From: Pohlia nutans
Lineage: Eukaryota; Streptophyta; Bryopsida; Bryales; Mniaceae
Assembly (NCBI GenBank): GCA_022496805.1
Contig: CM040087.1
Location: 6,584,001 to 6,648,000, forward strand
Direction of reading: 5' to 3'
DNA: 64,000 nucleotides
Shown here: in pieces, positions 57,534 through 64,000 of the stretch
Layout of the letters: each line of letters opens with the position of its first letter
Position numbering within the stretch: the first letter of the stretch is position 1
Program-made: the position numbers and the translations under genes
The notes under the pieces: generated by a model
Seen by the model: the letters and a program-made list of their open reading frames with translations, nothing else
The model's database searches: none
What the model was told of the DNA's origin: nothing

Positions 57534-58011
57534 ATAGATATTAGTGTAAGATTCTTCAAATACTCTCAAATACTCTGACTTAAGGCCCGTTCGCACTTGG
57601 CCTTTGCAAAGACCGTGGATAAAAATTTAACACCCCCACAATTTTGGGAAAAATGCCTTCTTTGTAGGAAAGGTGTCATCAATGAGGTTCGGAAAGATGT
57701 TAGCAATAGTAGGGGGATTACATAATGGCCCCTCAAGTGCCACATTAGCTAAGACCATTCTTTAGTGTTCAAAACTAGGGAATATTTCCTATTTTGGTGC
57801 TCCCTTAACAATTGCCTACTATTGCTCAAATATTTTTTGTCCTCCTAAATGTTAGCTAATACCCATTCTTAAAAGTGTGCCATGTGTACATTCATGTAGG
57901 ATTGGTAATTACTAAAGAATGTAGGTGGGAACACACACTTTTTTAAGGATGTAAGACCCCCTTGTAAGACCACCTCTAAGGCTAGGTGCAAACATACCTT
58001 TACACTTTTGT

Positions 58012-58391
58012 CACTACACTAAATAGTATATTTAGTGTGAGGCACTGTAATTGCGAACATCACTCTAAATATCAAAAAACCTACTTTTGTAAGAACACTA
58101 AATGTGAATTCTCACACTATTTACGAAGAATAGTAACGTTTTGACATTGTGATCTCTTGAGATATGGATATTTAGTATGAGTAAGGAATGAAACTTGAGA
58201 TGAAAGTTTAGATGGAAAAACAGAAATTTTAGAAATGGAATGAATCAAATTGGATGATAACTGAAAATGAATCAAATTGGATGATAACCGCCAACACTAA
58301 TTACCCACAAATTGACAATTAGTGTTAGACAAGTAGTAGGGGTAAGCACATTATTCATCACCTCACACTAAATATACTATTTAGTGTAGTG
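58012..58391. mobile_element. CACTA-like foldback MITE, 380 bp
   Basis: A 31-bp perfect inverted repeat (starting CACTACACTAAATAG) closes the element. Each arm is itself a hairpin (10-bp stem ACACTAAATA, 3-nt loop). No clear target duplication. Inverted similarity extends a few bases outward with an indel. Confidence 0.75.
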
Positions 58392-58877
58392 CAAAGGGTT
58401 CCAAAAATGATCACAAAGAAGTATTTGATTTTACTAAAATTTTATTTATTTTAATGAAATTGGACACTTTTTGGTGGTCATTTTTAGTGAAACTCAGAGC
58501 TGCTTACACTAATGTGTTCTATTGCCACGTGTTCTATTCAATTATTGTGACTCATAGTTATGGCAATAACCACTGTAGCAATAGTCTCCTCTATTTCAAA
58601 ATCCTTCAATCTGGATTGGTGAATCTGTAACTAGAGGTCAATTCTCCCCGTTCAATGGCTAACTTAGTATAAAACATACCACAAATATCTATACAATTGC
58701 TGAGAGACTTGCCCAACTCTATTATGACATGTTAGGGTAGCCCTAACTTTAAGATGGCAACCATGGTTTAGTCACAAAAATGACTTGTCACATGTGTATT
58801 GTAGTGACTTGAAGCAATAATATTGTCATATTATGGGGGTGCCATTGCATAACATAGCAATGCAACAAATCACCCTT

Positions 58878-59442
58878 TTAACCCCTAAACGTCCACGCAT
58901 CCAGTTATTGGATGTTTGTTGGTCAAACCCAATTTTGATCTGGAAGATGACTTTTGTTGCTAATACACCCAAGTAAGAAAATGAAGTTTATTAAGTCTAG
59001 TTTGTACTCCACTTTTCAAATCTTAAAAATTCCACTTATTGAGTATTTTATTGCTTGTGCAAGCTTTGTAGCTCAAGGTTTGAATTACACTACATAGGAT
59101 ATTCACTTTTCAAATTTCAAACTTTACATAAAAAAATTCTATGGAAAACATATCATGTGTTTCTCCATTGTAATTTGTACCAATTGTACCTGCTCTTAAA
59201 AAAATATTAAAATATTAATGATTTTTTGTAATAAAATTTAATTTTTGAAGTATTTGACTTAAAAATTTGTTAAAAAGGCTATATGAAATCAAAAAAATCT
59301 GAAAATTTCAAGATTGATAGGAAACATCCAATTCTATGCATGAAAAATATTACAAAATATATTTTGATATTTTTGATAAATCTTGAAGGCTAAATTGTGT
59401 AGTTTGACTTTCCTACAAAGGAGTGGTACGTTTAAGGGTTAA
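58878..59442 (+). mobile_element. TTAA element, 565 bp
   Basis: TTAACCCCTAAACGT and, reversed, TTAACCCTTAAACGT. Head hairpin at 58898-58914 (CATCCA/TGGATG), centred on nt 29. Confidence 0.75.
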
Positions 59443-59874
59443 GAACTGAATCGAAAAAGAATCTTCACTTAAATTTAGTTTTTTAAAAAAGAAATGCCAT
59501 TTGAGTTCCTTGAATTTCGAGACTATCGTGTCACATAAACTTAATTTGTAATTGTAATTAGACTATGGTCCTATTGTGAAAGGGTGTTGGCTCCCATTGC
59601 TCTATTATGCCATGAAGGGGTAGACTGTACAACATTGTCAGTCTCAAAAACTAAAAATAGAACCTCTCTGGTCCCTTCTCTTCCTTCTTCTGGTTTGCTT
59701 TTATTAGGTACAAAAATTTAAATATTTCGCCAGCCAGTTCGCCTAGCTTGGTTTTGCAACGGTGTCGTTTGTTTTGCTCTCTTTCGCAGTGGAATAAAGT
59801 GCACCATTTGTCTCAAAAACAAAAAAACTAATTTTTTTTTTGAGAAACCACAAAAATCAAGGAGAACACTTTGT

Positions 59875-59960
59875 TTTTTTTTTTTTTTTTTTGAAACAAA
59901 TTGAAGGAAATTCAATTGCAGAGAGAAAAAAAAGGGACACAAGAACCCCAGCCGGAAGGA
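59875..59960 (-). mobile_element. Retroposon 3' tail fragment
   Basis: Second copy of the 46127 segment, with a longer poly(T) run (poly(A) on the minus strand). Confidence 0.4.
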
Positions 59961-60458
59961 GAACACTTTGGAGAAGAAAAAGAAAACCACAGATATCATA
60001 AAAATCTGGCAGTGAAAGGAGAAATTTCAGCCACAAACAAGAAATAACTCAATGAGTGACCACACAGGAATTTCTCAGTCACGTCAGCCACGCAAATTTC
60101 TTCATCAATTTCCTGCTTTTGAACAAGATGTTAATTTATTTCTTATTTATTTTTCAACGACCCCAACAAATTGGGTCCACCGAATTCACTCAACCATGGG
60201 CGGGGGGCAGAGGCCCCCAAGCCCACCTGCCCCCAATCAAATGGAGGGCCCCCAGTGGGCGCATGGTTGACTGCCCCAATGGAGTGGGGGAGCCCTAAAA
60301 ATTAGTGAGCAGTTGCGCACCGCTTTGGAGCAGTAATTCCCCCAAAATAGCACCCTCTCCACAATTCTAGAATAAGTGAAGCGTGTGAAAAGGATCAGTG
60401 AACTACTGCTAATTGACACGTAGGCCCAGTAATCAAAAGTGGCGGGAGAATGAGCTGA

Positions 60459-60478
60459 CACGTGGACGAGTCCACGTG
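60459..60478. promoter_or_regulatory. Palindromic double G-box
   Basis: CACGTGGAC and its exact inverse are separated by GA, giving two CACGTG cores. G-boxes bind plant bZIP and bHLH factors. The nearest gene start is 2.9 kb away, so a role is uncertain. Confidence 0.5.
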
Positions 60479-61101
60479 ACACTAACGTGTAGCCCCCAAT
60501 TATTCCTTCCGGCCTCCAGAGTAGCGGATGGTTAGCGAGCCCTATAACCGTGGCTCCAAATTGCAGGAAACGGAGATTTCGGCCCTTAGTAAATGCCATG
60601 TTTGGGTGGGTGATGATGGACTGGTGGCAGCATTTGGAAGGCTTGTTGGGGGATGGGGCGCTGGCTGGCTATCCTAATGAACCTTGTTTTTTTGTTGACT
60701 CTATTTTTAAATTTCATTTTCCCCTCTTTTGGATAATTGGGACTGACAGTTGGCTTCCAATTGCCCAGAATGTGATGGATTAACCCCCAAAAGTTTCCTG
60801 AACGACTAACAGATTCAAACTCATTATATGATGTTTTCATCAATGATTGGATGAAATTCATCTGTTTTTTGAAAATACTTCATTTGGTGGTTGTCTTATT
60901 CAATAGTTGGACTTGGTGATAATCCAATACATATTTTCTAAAATTACAAATGTAGAAGTATGTCAAGTTGTTAACCAAGTCAAAACTGCGTTGATTCTTG
61001 TTCAAAAGTGGCATTGCTAAATTGAGGTTTTACATTTAATTAGCACAATAATCTCAAAGAATCACCTCGTTAAGAGTATCTCATTTCAAATCTTTTCTTG
61101 C

Positions 61102-61650
61102 TTAACCCCTAAGTGACCGATCGACCATTTTATGGTCGCTGCCCTTTTTTTACGGGCTGCCCGAGATGGAAAAAAAACTTTTTTAGAAAATAAAAAATAT
61201 TTTCAAATAGGAAATCAAGTCTACTTTCCAACCCAATTTGAATCATGTCAATCAGAGTTAAACTCCATCAAGGAGAAATTTTCAAAGACAAATACCTCAA
61301 CATTGTCCTAGTGTTACAAAACTTACTATTTCGGGAAAGTAATGATGTTCCCTCTTTCTAAAAATTTGCTTTTTTGAACTCAAGAATAGAATGTTTAGTT
61401 TCAACCAATCATACCAAATTTCAAATTCCAATAATAAAATTTGTAATTTTGGTGAATATTCAACGATAATGCTTCTAAATTCGTTTAATGAGTATCTAAA
61501 ACATTTTTTGAAAGTTTGACCGTATGGATAATTACTAAACATCGTGCTTCTCATTTTCTCTTTTGGACCAAACTTCATCAAAGTTGTAGAAGCAACATTT
61601 TATAACACATTAAGGTTTTGCCCTTACCCCCTTTGTCATTTAGGGGTTAA
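61102..61650 (+). mobile_element. TTAA element, subfamily B, 549 bp
   Basis: Clean TTAA on both sides, CCCCTAAGTGACC/GTCATTTAGGGG. Head hairpin at 61122-61138 (CGACCAT/ATGGTCG). The best-preserved subfamily B copy in the window. Confidence 0.85.
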
Positions 61651-61734
61651 AAAGTGTGAATGTTTTGTTTGTAAACAAATTTAGAAATAATTTTTATTTT
61701 TAGCCTTCAAGTTTTTAAATAAAATATTGGTGAT

Positions 61735-61914
61735 AGTATTGGTGAATCAATATTCAAAATTCACCAATAACTTATTGAATGGAATTTAAAATTCAAAATC
61801 TAGAACTTTCATTTGTATATCAATTCCAAAATATTCTTATAAACAGTATTTTATGATGAATTTTCTCAAATTGTCAATTTTAAGGATACCTTGGTACATT
61901 TATAAGTTAAATCC
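61735..61914. repeat. Dispersed repeat, inverted copy
   Basis: Reverse-orientation relative of 52128-52300 and 42436-42622. It ends AAGTTAA. Confidence 0.5.
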
Positions 61915-62639
61915 AAGGATGTATGGTTTTCAATTGATCATAGCCACACTTCCATGGTTGTAATTTGATGGTAACATTTCATAAAAATGCAAAATTTAAG
62001 GCTCTCATATGTCTCGCTAGGTGTATACCTAACTCGAACTAGGAGGAATGACCATGCACCAGAAAGAGAGTGGATTGATTTTGTCGTGCTATGCTTAACT
62101 ACAATAAAATTGAACAGGAAAAGAGAGGGAATTAAGAATATATCAAAATGACATTTTTCTAATCATGATCTCCTAGCTAACAACAAGAGATTCATTTTTT
62201 GCTACACCATGGCAGCGTAAACCCAAGTCATTCATCTGTTGACATGAATAATGCTATTGCATTACCGCAATTTGGACCTAGAAACATTATCTACTGTTGT
62301 AATGCAACGTAAACTAACTCATTATCCATTAAAAATGACTTGTGATTTTTTTTCCAACTGGTGTAAACCCAAGTTGTCTTTGGGACGAATTCATAGGGTA
62401 ATTACAGATTTTAAAGGGGCATGGGTCGCCTTCATGGTTCGTAGTCTAAACGTCTGAAGTAAGTTAGCCGTGGCCGGTCAGCAACGGGAAACGAACGCTG
62501 CCCGAACGTGAAGTTTTCAATTCAAACTCAGTTGAACTCTGACACTCACGCCGTAATTCAAGCCGGTGTACAAAAAGTCGGGAACAGTAATTTCCCAGCA
62601 CAGTAAATCAACCGGATCAAAAACTACCCAAAACGTACA

Positions 62640-63325
62640 CAGGCTGGGGGGAACCCACTGTTGACTTGGAAGGGACGGCCACTTTCCTTGGAAGCGCATG
62701 ATGGGTCGGCCCACTACCCCGCCCGGCCCCCCGCCCGAACGCCGGGCCACCCGGCCTTTCTCCGCGGGGTCGCCTCTCCCATAAAGGCCTGCTCTGCCAC
62801 CGTCCTCCTCGCTTTGGTGCTCTCTCCTGCTTCCGCCGGTGCTTGGATCTCTCTCTTCGCTCTTCTTCCTCTATTCGATTCATCAGCCTTCTACTCACGG
62901 CATCATCTCAAGCTCTTTCCAACGACCTTTCTTTCTATAGATTCCATTCAGGATACTGATTTTTATTCTCTAATTTGAGGGCGTTTCGTTTTGATCCGGA
63001 GAGTTGCAACCGTTCTGCGCGTTTGTTGTTTCCAAGTGCCTTAATTCGTCGATACATTGATCCGTGAGGACACGAGTTCGTTTGGATTATTTTCGCGCAT
63101 TTTACGGAGAGGACTGTGTAGGCGCTTAAACGTACGAGTGGTTTGAAGGACGTGCGACTCTGAAGCTGTTTTTTGTTCGGTACGCATCTTATCGTGGACT
63201 CTGTATCTTGATTCGGGTTTGAAGTGAGGATGATATGTATTTTTTGCACGGGGAAGGACAGCGTATTCAGGACGAATTTCTGATGCTTGCAACGGCTCTT
63301 CTGTACAGGTGGTTGTATTATCATC
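62640..63325 (+). promoter_or_regulatory. Promoter and leader of the serine-rich protein gene
   Basis: A GC-rich patch (62690-62770) is followed by a TATA-like CATAAAGG at about 62781 and a long CT-rich stretch typical of plant leaders. CTGTACAG at 63301-63308 could be an acceptor of a leader intron (possible donor GTACGC at about 63180). Confidence 0.5.
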
Positions 63326-64000
63326 ATGAATGCCTCAAAGCTTCTTAAGGCGGTTCTCAGGCCGCGAGCTCTTCAGAACAACGTAGGTAGGAGTCCGACC
63401 GTAGCCGACGGGCCTTCTTCGAGACGGTCCTTATCCCCTGATAGTCGGCTCCCTGCGTCAACGTTGGCTTCGAAGAGATCTTCGACGCCCGTGAAGATGA
63501 CGTGTATGTGCTCTCCGACGAATCATCCCGGCTCCTTTCGCTGCAAGTATCACCGTGCTCAGAAGCAAGCCGCCGTCGTTGCTATACCAAGCTCTCCAAG
63601 GAGTAAGGTCTTGGCAAGGGATTCAGACGTTCTTAGTGAAGTGAATCGTTGCCTTCCAGGCATGGCTCCCTCCACGTCGAGGTCCACGCCTGTGCGATGT
63701 AGCAGGTTGAAGAATATGACGTTCGGTAGCGGTTTGGAGGAAGAAGAGGCACTTGAACTCTCATATAATCGGTGAGTGTTGATTATTATCCTTTCTTTTT
63801 TATGATGTCTTTAGTTATACCGTGAGATTTTGGTGACATTTTACCGTGATGTCTTTAGACATACCGTCTTACTTGGCGACATAGATCTGATACGTCCCCT
63901 TTTGGTCCGCAGAGAGTATGTGCGGAATTTCAGCAGTTCAGTTGAGTGCGGAAGTACTTCTACGTCTTCTCAAGGGCCTAGTCGCTCGTCTTCACAACTC
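63326..64000 (+). CDS. Serine-rich plant protein (CMCSPT/HPGSFRC type), partial
   Basis: The first ATG is at 63326; the frame extends upstream only through a TTG. Exon 1 (63326-63771) ends in GTGAGT; exon 2 starts at 63913 after CCGCAG and continues in frame past the window end. About residues 53-71 carry the family signature CMCSPTNHPGSFRCKYH, found in uncharacterised land-plant serine-rich proteins; the cysteines and histidines suggest metal binding, unproven. The rest is Ser/Arg/Pro-rich and likely disordered, with a short acidic stretch near the exon end. Exon 2 is serine-rich. Function unknown; the C-terminus is outside the window. Confidence 0.8.

Noticed and set aside
1..64000. CRISPR arrays, bacterial operons or phage features
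   Set aside because: The window is clearly plant nuclear DNA with spliceosomal introns; no spacer-repeat arrays are present.

Overview
This window is nuclear DNA of a land plant. The evidence is its four plant-type genes (an ATX-type trithorax methyltransferase, a WAT1-related transporter, a KIN-12 kinesin and a serine-rich CMCSPT/HPGSFRC protein), GT-AG introns, telo-box motifs (AAACCCTAA) near gene 5' ends, and plant transposon types (Stowaway, CACTA, a DUF4283-type LINE). I cannot name the lineage from sequence alone. A non-seed plant is possible but not shown.

Layout. 1-6.1 kb: ATX-like H3K4 methyltransferase (+), one uninterrupted 1710-codon reading frame behind a probable 5'UTR intron. 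6.1-14 kb: AT-rich spacer with a small orphan ORF, a 1.15 kb tandem duplication, a 390 bp dispersed duplication and a TIR element. 14.0-18.1 kb: seven-exon WAT1-related drug/metabolite transporter (+). 18.1-21.2 kb: spacer. 21.3-31.0 kb: 19-exon KIN-12 phragmoplast-type kinesin (-). 32.9-39.9 kb: array of repeated tRNA-Leu(CAA) units, two intact and one broken, disrupted by a LINE remnant that carries a CACTA element that carries a smaller element. 40-62 kb: gene-poor, AT-rich, dense with short inverted-repeat elements. 63.3 kb to the end: 5' part of a serine-rich plant protein gene (+), which runs off the window.

The most unusual content is a large set of short non-autonomous elements bounded by TTAA, with termini CCCCTAAA...TTTAGGGG. 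About twenty lie here, in spacers and in introns of the transporter and kinesin genes. They fall into several internal-sequence subfamilies, often sit back to back sharing one TTAA, and one copy is flanked by TCAA on both sides, which suggests a 4-bp target duplication. Most carry, at one end only, a short hairpin centred about 29 nt from the outer T. The arms differ in sequence between copies but keep their pairing and position. I do not recall a described plant family with this architecture; a database search is needed.

The genes look like unrelated housekeeping and developmental neighbours: chromatin activation (ATX), small-molecule transport (WAT1 type), cytokinesis (KIN-12) and an unknown serine-rich protein. 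No operon-like or pathway clustering is seen. All exon models were built by hand from splice signals and protein conservation.
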